Part shown: positions 1 to 5,406 of the stretch, one piece after another | Position numbering within the stretch: the stretch's first letter is position 1 | Layout of the letters: the number at the start of each line of letters is the position of its first letter | Assembly (NCBI GenBank): GCA_031273515.1 | Contig: JAISRU010000188.1 | Coordinates: 1-5,462 of the forward strand | Direction of reading: 5' to 3' | From: Bacteroidales bacterium | GTDB taxonomy: Bacteria; Bacteroidota; Bacteroidia; Bacteroidales; WCHB1-69 | Length of the DNA stretch: 5,462 nucleotides | Program-made: the position numbers and the translations under genes | Notes under the pieces: generated by a model | Told to the model about the DNA's origin: nothing | The model's database searches: none | Seen by the model: the letters and a program-made list of their open reading frames with translations, nothing else

Positions 1-1191
1 TCAATACAACGGGATGCTATCAGGGAAGTAAGTTCGAAATGGGGTGAAGAACAAACCATTTCAGGACCTTTTATTTCAATTCCTTATTACAGAAATGCTC
101 AGGTAAAGGAGTATATTCATATACTGCCGTCGCAACTCACTGTTTCAGGGGATATCAATCCTGAAAAACGACACAGAGGAATTTATGAAATAGTTGTTTA
201 TAATTCCAAAATTGACATTTCGGGAACATTTACTAAAATTGATCTTGATGCTCTTGATATACAAACAAACAACATACTCTTCGACAAAGCTGAATTTGTA
301 GTCGGCATAAGCGATCTGCGGGGAATTGAAGAGCAGGTCGAATTAGTGTGGAACAACGAACGAAAGTCTTTTCAACCCGGCGTTTCCTCTAATGATGTTG
401 TTACGAGCGGAATTAACTCTTTACTGACATTAAATCCCAATGACAGTTCGATTTGTAATTTCAGTTTGAGTCTGAACTTAAAAGGCAGTCAGTTGCTGTA
501 TTTTACGCCTGTTGGAAAAGTTACGGATATTACCATTTCATCTCCCTGGCATAATCCGAGTTTTAACGGCGCTTTTCTGCCCGATACCCGCGAGATAACA
601 GATAAAGGTTTTAATGCAAACTGGAATGTCTTGCATCTGAACAGAAATTATCCGCAGATCTGGACAGACAGTAAATATTCAATAGATGCATCTTCATTCG
701 GTATTGATCTTTTGCTTCCTGTTGATAATTATCAGAAATCGTACAGGTCTGTCAGATACGCAATTTTATTTATTGTCTTCACGTTTCTGGTATTCTTTTT
801 TATTGAAGTCTTAAATAGAACGTTTATTCATCCGATACAGTACATTCTTGTTGGTGTGGCATTGATTGTTTTTTATACATTGCTTTTGTCCATATCCGAA
901 CATTTACATTTCAATTGGGCATTTATTCTTTCGGCTTTATCGACATTACTGCTGATAACGGCTTATGTCAAAGCTGTTTTAAAGTCGGGCAAACTGACAA
1001 TCCTTATTTCCGGTATCCTGACCCTGCTTTATACGTTCATCTTTGTAATTATTCAGCTTCAGGACTTTGCACTCTTAATCGGCAGCGTCGGAATTTTCCT
1101 CATACTTGGATTTATCATGTATTTCTCAAGAAAAATTGACTGGTATAATCTCAACTTAAACGAGACACAGGAAAAGAAAACCGAGCATTAA
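1..1191 (+). CDS. creD: CreD-family inner membrane protein (5' end outside window)
   Basis: The reading frame is open from base 1 to the TAA at 1189-1191, giving 396 residues; family members are about 430-460 long, so only the N-terminal helix and a short lead are missing. Numbering residues from the window edge, a CreD-like opening of the periplasmic domain is seen (W14-G15, then SGP at 21-23 and IP at 27-28), then RGIY at 59-62. Further on come KGSQLLYFTPVG, SPWHNPSF, FLPDTREI, RNYPQIW and LPVDNYQKS, all typical of the family. Five hydrophobic helices follow at about 252-270, 278-299, 305-324, 332-352 and 356-375, with the PIQYILVG and LSISEHL signatures, and the usual end MYFSRKIDWY. CreD is an inner-membrane protein linked to envelope integrity and, in Enterobacteria and Stenotrophomonas, to the CreBC two-component response and beta-lactam behaviour. 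Its biochemical role is unknown. No CreBC genes are in view. The identification is strong; the physiological role here is inferred from the family. Confidence 0.93.
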   Translation, partial: SIQRDAIREVSSKWGEEQTISGPFISIPYYRNAQVKEYIHILPSQLTVSGDINPEKRHRGIYEIVVYNSKIDISGTFTKIDLDALDIQTNNILFDKAEFVVGISDLRGIEEQVELVWNNERKSFQPGVSSNDVVTSGINSLLTLNPNDSSICNFSLSLNLKGSQLLYFTPVGKVTDITISSPWHNPSFNGAFLPDTREITDKGFNANWNVLHLNRNYPQIWTDSKYSIDASSFGIDLLLPVDNYQKSYRSVRYAILFIVFTFLVFFFIEVLNRTFIHPIQYILVGVALIVFYTLLLSISEHLHFNWAFILSALSTLLLITAYVKAVLKSGKLTILISGILTLLYTFIFVIIQLQDFALLIGSVGIFLILGFIMYFSRKIDWYNLNLNETQEKKTEH

Positions 1192-1214
1192 ACAAGGGCT
1201 TGTCCTCATCAGTT

Positions 1215-1850
1215 ATGTTAAAGAAAACACAAAACAAACGTACCTCGAAACGGAAATGTGGGGTCTGTTTATTGATTGGACTTCTTATTTTGGGATTTGT
1301 TGGATTTTGGTCATTTAAGAAGTTCAACTTAAACTCAACGTATGCCATCGGACAACCAATTGACAGTCTGAACGGAGTTTTCGTTTTTTACAACGGAGGA
1401 ATTGACAATGTAACAGGTCGCAATACAACATCCGACGGATATAATCTGGGATTAAAATATCAATGCGTTGAATTTGTTAAACGATACTATTACGAATACC
1501 TGAATCATAAAATGCCCGACAGCTACGGACATGCAAAGGATTTTTTTGACAAAACTCTGTCTGACGGACAAAAAAACAAAAAACGAAATCTGATTCAGTA
1601 CACAAATCCAAGTCGAACCAAACCGAAAGTCGACGACCTTTTAATATTTGACGGTACAGGTTCCAACAAATACGGACACGTCGCCATAGTTTCAAAGGTA
1701 ACGGACAATGAAACAGAAATTATTCAGCAGAACCCAGGACCGTTTGCTCAATCAAGAGTAACTTTTCAGCTTGACAATCAAGACGACAAATGGGAAATAA
1801 AAAACAAACGTATCTTGGGATGGCTCAGAAAAGATGAATACAATCAATGA
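1215..1850 (+). CDS. Membrane-anchored CHAP-domain cysteine amidase, Gss-amidase-like
   Basis: The protein has 211 residues from ATG 1215. An in-frame TTG at 1200 would add five residues; ATG is preferred because the AAGGG at 1194-1198 sits too close to the TTG. A basic N-terminus (KRTSKRK) precedes one hydrophobic helix at about 15-33, so it is probably a signal anchor with the enzyme outside the inner membrane; there is no clear lipobox. The CHAP domain follows: YQCVEFVKRYYY with the nucleophile Cys84, then VDDLLIFDG, GHVAIV with His155, IIQQNPG, and a closing ILGWLR. These match the order and wording of the amidase half of E. coli glutathionylspermidine synthetase/amidase (WQCVEF, GHVAII, AEQN, ILGW). 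Family members cleave amide bonds, either of peptidoglycan peptides or of glutathionylspermidine. No synthetase domain is attached, and with the anchor a cell-wall substrate seems more likely, but this is inference. It begins 23 bp after creD with no promoter seen between, so co-transcription is plausible. The third catalytic position appears to be Gln rather than Glu. Confidence 0.85.
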   Translation: MLKKTQNKRTSKRKCGVCLLIGLLILGFVGFWSFKKFNLNSTYAIGQPIDSLNGVFVFYNGGIDNVTGRNTTSDGYNLGLKYQCVEFVKRYYYEYLNHKMPDSYGHAKDFFDKTLSDGQKNKKRNLIQYTNPSRTKPKVDDLLIFDGTGSNKYGHVAIVSKVTDNETEIIQQNPGPFAQSRVTFQLDNQDDKWEIKNKRILGWLRKDEYNQ

Positions 1851-1964
1851 AAAAAAGTCCGAACCTGAATAAGCGCTCTGATTTCGTCTACGTTGTCGCA
1901 ATGATGGGTTTAGTGTGTTATTGGCGTCCGTATGGCATGACTAAAAATTCTCAATTAATTTATG

Positions 1965-1972
1965 TAACTTTG
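1965..1972 (+). promoter_or_regulatory. Bacteroidota -7 promoter element for the lysine reductase operon
   Basis: TAACTTTG fits the TAnnTTTG -7 consensus of the Bacteroidota primary sigma factor. Transcription would start a few bases after it, around 1976-1980, leaving a leader of about 30 bases that is A-rich (AAAAAAGAAAAAAGAA at about 1987-2002) and lacks a Shine-Dalgarno, as is common in this phylum. A matching TTTG -33 element is not visible at the usual distance (the stretch near 1940-1948 reads ACTAAAAAT). The rest of the 1851-2009 gap shows no convincing terminator hairpin for the preceding gene. Confidence 0.65.
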
Positions 1973-2009
1973 CACACATTAGTCATAAAAAAGAAAAAAG
2001 AATATCGGA

Positions 2010-3329
2010 ATGACAAACAAAAGAATAGGTATCAGGGATGAGAATAAATACGCTATGGAACGCAGGACGCCAATTACTCCGTTTCATGCCAGCAAGTTAA
2101 TCGAAAATTACGGCATACAGATAGATGTATTGTCGTCGGAAAAACGTGTCTTTAGCAACGAAGCATATAAGGAAGTCGGCTGTAATCTGACGGATAGTCT
2201 GGACGATACTCCTGTTATTTTCGGAGTGAAAGAAATTCCTCTTTCCGACCTCAGACCAGACAAAACCTATGTGTTTTTTTCACATGTCATCAAAGGTCAG
2301 CCGTATAATATGCCACTCTTGCAGAAAATGATAGACCTGCGCTGCACTTTGATCGACTATGAAAGAATCACGGATGAAAATAACCGTCGTCTGATATTCT
2401 TCGGACGACATGCGGGCTTGGCTGGAATGATCAATACATTGTGGAGTCTGGGAATGCGTCTACGCGATTTACATATCGGCAATCCCTTTGCTAAATTGCG
2501 TCAGACACACACTTATTCTTCTTTAAAGGAAGTCGAAAAGGTATTAAAGACTGTCGGGGACGATATACGTCAAAACGGGATCAACAAGGAATTAATGCCG
2601 CTGACAATCGGTATTACAGGATACGGCAATGTGTCGAAAGGGGCGCAGCATATTCTGGATTTACTGCCTGTTACAGACATCACGCCCGAAGAACTGATGA
2701 TGCTTTCCAAACAAAAAGCGTATTCCGACAAAACAATCTATAAAGTGATTTTCAAAGAAGAACATATCGCAAAACGAAAGGACGGGAAAAAGTTTCTCTT
2801 ACAGGACTTTTTTTCTCAACCGGAACTTTTTGAAAGTACATTTTCCGACTACGTGGAACATCTAACCGTATTGGTAAACTGTATCTATTGGGACAATCGT
2901 TACGACAAAATGGTAACCAAGAAACATCTCGCCCGACTGTACGAACAGCAAAAGAAGAAATTAAAAGTAATCGGAGATATTTCGTGCGACCCCAACGGCG
3001 GAATTGAAGCTACGCATACAAGTACCAATATCGAAAATCCGGTGTTTGTATACAATCCCTCTTCGGACAAACATGTTTTCGGACATACGGGCGAAGGTAT
3101 ACTGATTATGGCTGTGGATATTTTGCCAAGCGAACTCCCTTTTGAGGCTTCTGTCGATTTTGCAGACGCGCTTATGGAGTTTGTCGATCCGATTGCGTCC
3201 TGCGATTATCAGTCCGACTTTGAAAGCATAGCGCTTCCCGATCCTGTCAAGAGGGCAATGATTTTGCATCGGGGAAAACTTACGCCTTCGTATCGTTATT
3301 TGCAGGCTCATTTAGACAAACATCGTTAA
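2010..3329 (+). CDS. Lysine-ketoglutarate reductase-type dehydrogenase (AlaDH/PNT fold), stand-alone
   Basis: The 439-residue protein resembles the N-terminal, lysine-ketoglutarate reductase half of eukaryotic alpha-aminoadipic semialdehyde synthase, which condenses lysine with 2-oxoglutarate using NADPH to give saccharopine. Recognisable stretches in order are MERRTPITP (16-24), VIFGVKEIP (69-77), TYVFFSHVIKGQPYNM (86-101), LIDYE (114-118), FFGRHAGLAGMIN (130-142), the Rossmann nucleotide-binding stretch GITGYGNVSKGAQ (201-213), VLVNCIYWDNRYDKMVT (287-303), GDISCDPNGGIEATHTSTNIENP (322-344) and GEGILIMAVDILPSELPFEAS (361-381). It stops where the eukaryotic fusion would continue into the saccharopine dehydrogenase half (full enzyme about 920 residues), so it is a single-domain form, and no saccharopine dehydrogenase gene is in the window. 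The fold is shared with alanine dehydrogenase and transhydrogenase, for which automatic annotation may mistake it. Start ATG 2010 lies about 30 bases after the predicted transcription start. Its TAA overlaps the next ATG by one base. Substrate assignment rests on similarity only. Confidence 0.85.
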   Translation: MTNKRIGIRDENKYAMERRTPITPFHASKLIENYGIQIDVLSSEKRVFSNEAYKEVGCNLTDSLDDTPVIFGVKEIPLSDLRPDKTYVFFSHVIKGQPYNMPLLQKMIDLRCTLIDYERITDENNRRLIFFGRHAGLAGMINTLWSLGMRLRDLHIGNPFAKLRQTHTYSSLKEVEKVLKTVGDDIRQNGINKELMPLTIGITGYGNVSKGAQHILDLLPVTDITPEELMMLSKQKAYSDKTIYKVIFKEEHIAKRKDGKKFLLQDFFSQPELFESTFSDYVEHLTVLVNCIYWDNRYDKMVTKKHLARLYEQQKKKLKVIGDISCDPNGGIEATHTSTNIENPVFVYNPSSDKHVFGHTGEGILIMAVDILPSELPFEASVDFADALMEFVDPIASCDYQSDFESIALPDPVKRAMILHRGKLTPSYRYLQAHLDKHR

Positions 3330-3730
3330 TGACCGTATCCAAATCAAGGGTTGTTTTGGGAGGAATTATTATTATCTGGCTTTTTGTCCTGCTTAATCGA
3401 ATACATGTTTTTCGGACGTCGGAAAAGACAGAAGGCAGGGTGTACGCTCTTTTGTCCGAATACCGGTCGGGGATTGTGTTTGAATACAACGGGATCGTGT
3501 ACAACAAACAAATAGAAAATAATATCCTTTCCAACAACAGAACAACCTATCGCGTACTGATTAAAGGGAAAAATCCCGATAGATTTATTTTACTGAATTT
3601 TTGGGGATTTGTCTATGGAACAATGATTGCGGCTGTTTACGTTACCTTGCTCTGGCTGTTGTTTGTGCAGGTGTGGTTTGAAGGAATAAATCGTTTTCAG
3701 TTTTTGTGGAGAAAGGATCATGAAGAATAA
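3329..3730 (+). CDS. Small two-helix membrane protein, DUF3592-like architecture
   Basis: This encodes 133 residues. A first hydrophobic helix lies at about 8-23 (VLGGIIIIWLFVLLN) and a second at about 93-116 (GFVYGTMIAAVYVTLLWLLFVQVWF). Between them is a ~65-residue soluble loop with TEGRVYALLSEYRSGIVFEYNGIVYNKQI and YRVLIKGKNPDRFILL, and a short basic tail follows. Two helices around a small beta-rich loop carrying a 'GxV...Y...F.YNG..Y' pattern is the layout of DUF3592-type proteins, whose function is unknown; this match is by eye and tentative. The ATG shares its first base with the stop of the lysine reductase gene (TAATG), and its own end overlaps mtaB by 11 bases, so it is very likely translated together with both. 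The double overlap is the best evidence that it is a real gene. No enzymatic residues are evident. Confidence 0.75.
   Translation: MTVSKSRVVLGGIIIIWLFVLLNRIHVFRTSEKTEGRVYALLSEYRSGIVFEYNGIVYNKQIENNILSNNRTTYRVLIKGKNPDRFILLNFWGFVYGTMIAAVYVTLLWLLFVQVWFEGINRFQFLWRKDHEE
3711..3716 (+). promoter_or_regulatory. Possible ribosome binding site of mtaB inside the upstream gene
   Basis: GAAAGG lies three bases before ATG 3720, within the last codons of the small membrane-protein gene. The gap is shorter than ideal, so re-initiation by ribosomes finishing the overlapping gene at 3730 may matter more. It stands out because the other starts in this window have no comparable purine-rich GG motif at usable distance. 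Confidence 0.4.
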
Positions 3731-5018
3731 GACATTTTATATTAAGACATTGGGATGCAAACTCAATTTCAGTGAAAGCGCAACCTTAGAACGATTATTG
3801 ACTGAACACGGATATGTCCTTTGTAAAGAAGAAACTGCCGACGTCGATATTTACATTGTCAATAGCTGCGCTGTTACAGGAAATGCGGAAAAGAAATGTC
3901 GACAGTTTATTCATCATGTCAGGAAACAATATCCCGAAGCGAAGATTATCTTGACAGGATGTTTTTCTTCGTTGGACAATGCTTCCGTGATAGCGTCTGA
4001 GGTCGATTTAATGTCGGACAATAAAAATAAGATGCGTCTTGTGAACAAAATAGACGCTCTTTTCGACGCTGATTATAAACCCGAAACAATACAGGACGTC
4101 GCCGAGAATGATTTCTTTTCTGCTTATTCTGTCCATGAGCGTACCCGTTCTTTTCTGAAAATTCAGGACGGATGCGATTATTTTTGCAGTTATTGCACAG
4201 TTGCGTACGCACGAGGCAGAAGTCGCAGCGACAGCATTGAAAACATTGTCCGTCTTGCCGGAGAAATTGCATCACAGCATGTAAAGGAGATAGTCCTTAC
4301 GGGCGTCAACATTGGAGATTTCAAAACAAAGAAAGGGGAACATCTTTTGGATTTACTGCTCGCCTTGCAGAAGATAGAAAATTTGTCCCGTATCCGTATT
4401 TCTTCGATAGAACCCAATCTGCTTACCGACGATATTATCAATCTTGTTGCTCATTCGGACAAGATACTTCCTCATTTTCACATTCCTTTGCAGTCGGGGG
4501 TCAACGAAATACTTGCGAAGATGAAACGTCGTTATCCCCGTGAACTGTTTGCCGAGAAAGTGCATACAATCAAAGAAAAAATACCTTCGGCATGTATTGC
4601 TGCCGACGTTATTGTCGGTTTTCCGGGCGAAACCGATCTGCTTTTCGACGAAACCTATCAATTTATTGAATCTTTACCGATAAGTATGTTGCATGTTTTT
4701 CCTTATTCCAAGCGTCCGGGTACGATCGCTGCGTCTATGGAGAATCACGTAGACAAGTCTTCCAAAACACAACGGGCAAATCAACTGACAACTCTCTCCG
4801 AACAAAAAAGAGCAATCTTCTACAGAGAGAATTACGGGAAAACATCCAAGGCTCTGATAGAAAGCAAAACAGAAGATAATTTTCTATCGGGCTTCACAGA
4901 GAATTATATTCGCATAAAGTTGCCTTTCCACGTCTCTTTAATCAACGAAATCAAATTAGTGCAAATTCAAAAGATGGATAAAGACCATATCTGTCATGCG
5001 CAAACGATAGACGAGTGA
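3720..5018 (+). CDS. mtaB: tRNA (N6-threonylcarbamoyladenosine(37)-C2)-methylthiotransferase MtaB
   Basis: A 432-residue radical-SAM methylthiotransferase that converts t6A37 to ms2t6A37 in tRNAs reading ANN codons, stabilising the anticodon loop; it acts in the cytosol. The N-terminal UPF0004 domain carries the three cysteines of the auxiliary cluster: Cys13 (TLGCKLNFSES), Cys50 (VNSCAVTGNAEKKC) and Cys81 (ILTGCFSS). The radical-SAM cluster motif CxxxCxxC is at Cys152, Cys156 and Cys159 (DGCDYFCSYCT), followed by ARGRSRS. Then come EIVLTGVNIGDF (190-201), RISSIEP (226-232), HIPLQSGVNEILAKMKRRY (254-272), DVIVGFPGETD (296-306) and HVFPYSKRPGT (325-335). A short C-terminal TRAM-like region follows. 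The TLGCKLN and KMKRRY wording favours MtaB over MiaB or RimO. Length is normal and all six cysteines are present, so it should be active. It is the last gene of the overlapping operon starting at 2010; no clear intrinsic terminator follows the TGA at 5016-5018. Confidence 0.95.
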   Translation: MKNKTFYIKTLGCKLNFSESATLERLLTEHGYVLCKEETADVDIYIVNSCAVTGNAEKKCRQFIHHVRKQYPEAKIILTGCFSSLDNASVIASEVDLMSDNKNKMRLVNKIDALFDADYKPETIQDVAENDFFSAYSVHERTRSFLKIQDGCDYFCSYCTVAYARGRSRSDSIENIVRLAGEIASQHVKEIVLTGVNIGDFKTKKGEHLLDLLLALQKIENLSRIRISSIEPNLLTDDIINLVAHSDKILPHFHIPLQSGVNEILAKMKRRYPRELFAEKVHTIKEKIPSACIAADVIVGFPGETDLLFDETYQFIESLPISMLHVFPYSKRPGTIAASMENHVDKSSKTQRANQLTTLSEQKRAIFYRENYGKTSKALIESKTEDNFLSGFTENYIRIKLPFHVSLINEIKLVQIQKMDKDHICHAQTIDE

Positions 5019-5046
5019 ACAATTTTGTCTTGAACTGTGATTTATT

Positions 5047-5078
5047 AGTGAACGAGTGGACAAGTGAACAAGTGGACA
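5047..5078. repeat. Tandem 16-bp repeat made of the 8-mer AGTGRACR
   Basis: Two adjacent 16-bp copies, AGTGAACGAGTGGACA at 5047-5062 and AGTGAACAAGTGGACA at 5063-5078, differ at one base. Each splits into two related 8-mers, so the stretch is four consecutive AGTGRACR units. A fifth unit, AGTGAACA, stands alone at 5014-5021 across the mtaB stop codon. It lies in the gene-free stretch after mtaB. No function can be assigned; local slippage duplication starting from the mtaB end is one explanation. Confidence 0.85.
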
Positions 5079-5138
5079 AAAAAGCGCTCATCATTGCTAA
5101 GGAATGAAAAATAAAAACTTATAACAGCTATGAAGTTC

Positions 5139-5153
5139 GACCTCGAAGAGGTC
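5139..5153. repeat. Hairpin 1 of the composite repeat
   Basis: GACCTC, loop GAA, GAGGTC: a perfect 6-bp stem. Outside it, TT at 5136-5137 can also pair with AA at 5155-5156 across one mismatch. No U-run follows on either strand that would make it a standard terminator, though it lies about 120 bp after mtaB and could affect the 3' end of that transcript. Confidence 0.75.
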
Positions 5154-5187
5154 AAATGTTTATAGAAAAAATGCCACCTCTATTGTA

Positions 5188-5204
5188 CGACCCCGATGGG
5201 GTTG
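5188..5204. repeat. Hairpin 2, centre of the composite repeat
   Basis: CGACCCC, loop GAT, GGGGTTG: a 7-bp stem with one G-T pair (5189 with 5203). Relative to hairpin 1, the fifth stem pair has changed from T-A to C-G, keeping the pairing. It sits at the symmetry centre of the 5139-5254 block. Confidence 0.75.
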
Positions 5205-5239
5205 AATTGAAACACAACCTCTTTTCCCTGTAAACATAC

Positions 5240-5254
5240 GATGTCTTTGACATC
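5240..5254. repeat. Hairpin 3 of the composite repeat
   Basis: GATGTC, loop TTT, GACATC: a perfect 6-bp stem. Relative to hairpin 1 in opposite orientation, the third and fourth pairs are both replaced (C-G to T-A, C-G to G-C) with pairing intact. It is preceded by CTGTAAACA, the mirror partner of TGTTTATAG after hairpin 1. Confidence 0.75.
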
Positions 5255-5280
5255 AAAACCGTCTTAGATTATTTGTTTTC

Positions 5281-5295
5281 CATTTCTAAAGGATG
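5281..5295. repeat. Weak hairpin, CATTTC-TAAA-GGATG
   Basis: CATTTC and GGATG can pair as five base pairs, including one G-T, with a one-base bulge around a TAAA loop. Alone this would not be noteworthy; it is listed because a similar CATT-C hairpin follows 40 bp later. It may be a degraded copy of the same unit. Confidence 0.35.
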
Positions 5296-5320
5296 AACAT
5301 GATTATTTAATTGGGTACTA

Positions 5321-5336
5321 CATTCCGTTAGGGATC
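5321..5336. repeat. Hairpin of the CATTCC-GTTA-GGGAT type
   Basis: ATTCC at 5322-5326 pairs with GGGAT at 5331-5335 around a GTTA loop (five pairs, one G-T). The surrounding text, TACATTCCGTTAGG followed by TCGCTCGGTA, looks like a second kind of Bacteroidota intergenic repeat that I recall in that phylum; this recollection is not verifiable here. The insertion sequence begins 17 bp downstream. Confidence 0.5.
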
Positions 5337-5352
5337 GTCGCTCGGTATATAA

Positions 5353-5374
5353 TGTCCCCCAAAATTCGGACAGT
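5353..5374. repeat. Putative left terminal inverted repeat of the IS
   Basis: The end contains its own inverted repeat, TGTCC at 5353-5357 and GGACA at 5368-5372, separated by ten bases. Terminal repeats of IS3-family elements bind the transposase and start with TG. The matching right copy is outside the window, so the assignment rests on position and sequence style. Confidence 0.6.
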
Positions 5375-5394
5375 GAGTTAAGACAAAAAAGTAT

Positions 5395-5402
5395 TAATTT
5401 TG
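5395..5402 (+). promoter_or_regulatory. Possible -7 element just before the IS transposase start
   Basis: TAATTTTG matches the TAnnTTTG -7 pattern and ends four bases before the OrfA start codon. If used, transcription would begin at or next to the ATG, giving a nearly leaderless message. No TTTG -33 element is seen. AT-richness alone could produce the match. Confidence 0.35.
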
Positions 5403-5406
5403 TTGT

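Larger units (their letters stand above)
5139..5254. repeat. Composite palindromic repeat: three hairpins in mirror-symmetric array
   Basis: Three short hairpins with 3-base loops are centred at 5146, 5196 and 5247, a spacing of about 50 bp. The block is also an imperfect inverted repeat as a whole: bases 5139-5165 match the reverse complement of 5228-5254 at 19 of 27 positions, including TGTTTATAG (5157-5165) against CTGTAAACA (5228-5236). The centre of this large palindrome falls on the middle hairpin. Differences between copies are mostly compensatory within stems. It resembles the repetitive extragenic palindromes I recall scattered between genes in Bacteroidota genomes; copy number cannot be judged from one window. 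It encodes no protein. Confidence 0.75.

Noticed and set aside
1200..1214. TTG start for the CHAP gene
   Set aside because: It adds only five residues, and the possible ribosome-binding AAGGG is one base away; ATG 1215 is followed directly by the basic N-terminus of the signal anchor.
1847..2041. 64-codon + strand reading frame overlapping the CHAP stop as ATGA
   Set aside because: It runs through the promoter element at 1965-1972 and into the lysine reductase gene, and its product is a low-complexity mixture with no domain or membrane pattern. The overlap alone is not enough to call it.
2961..3311. 116-codon open frame on the - strand inside the lysine reductase gene
   Set aside because: It is antisense to a strongly conserved coding region, and its translation has no recognisable domain.
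1..3495. Shared 13-mer AATACAACGGGAT at 3-15 and 3483-3495
   Set aside because: Both copies lie in unrelated coding sequences, in different codon contexts, with no extended similarity; most likely chance.
3946..4661. Several - strand open frames of 80-109 codons within mtaB
   Set aside because: They are mirror images of a well-supported gene; their translations show scattered Cys and Arg without domain patterns.
5139..5204. Intrinsic terminator of mtaB
   Set aside because: The stems are strong but are not followed by a T-run on the + strand, and hairpin 1 lies ~120 bp after the stop. A role in mRNA 3'-end protection remains possible but is unsupported.
5139..5254. CRISPR array, because of regular ~50-bp spacing
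   Set aside because: The repeated parts are only 15 bp, differ from each other by compensating changes, appear in both orientations, and there are only three; no cas gene is nearby.
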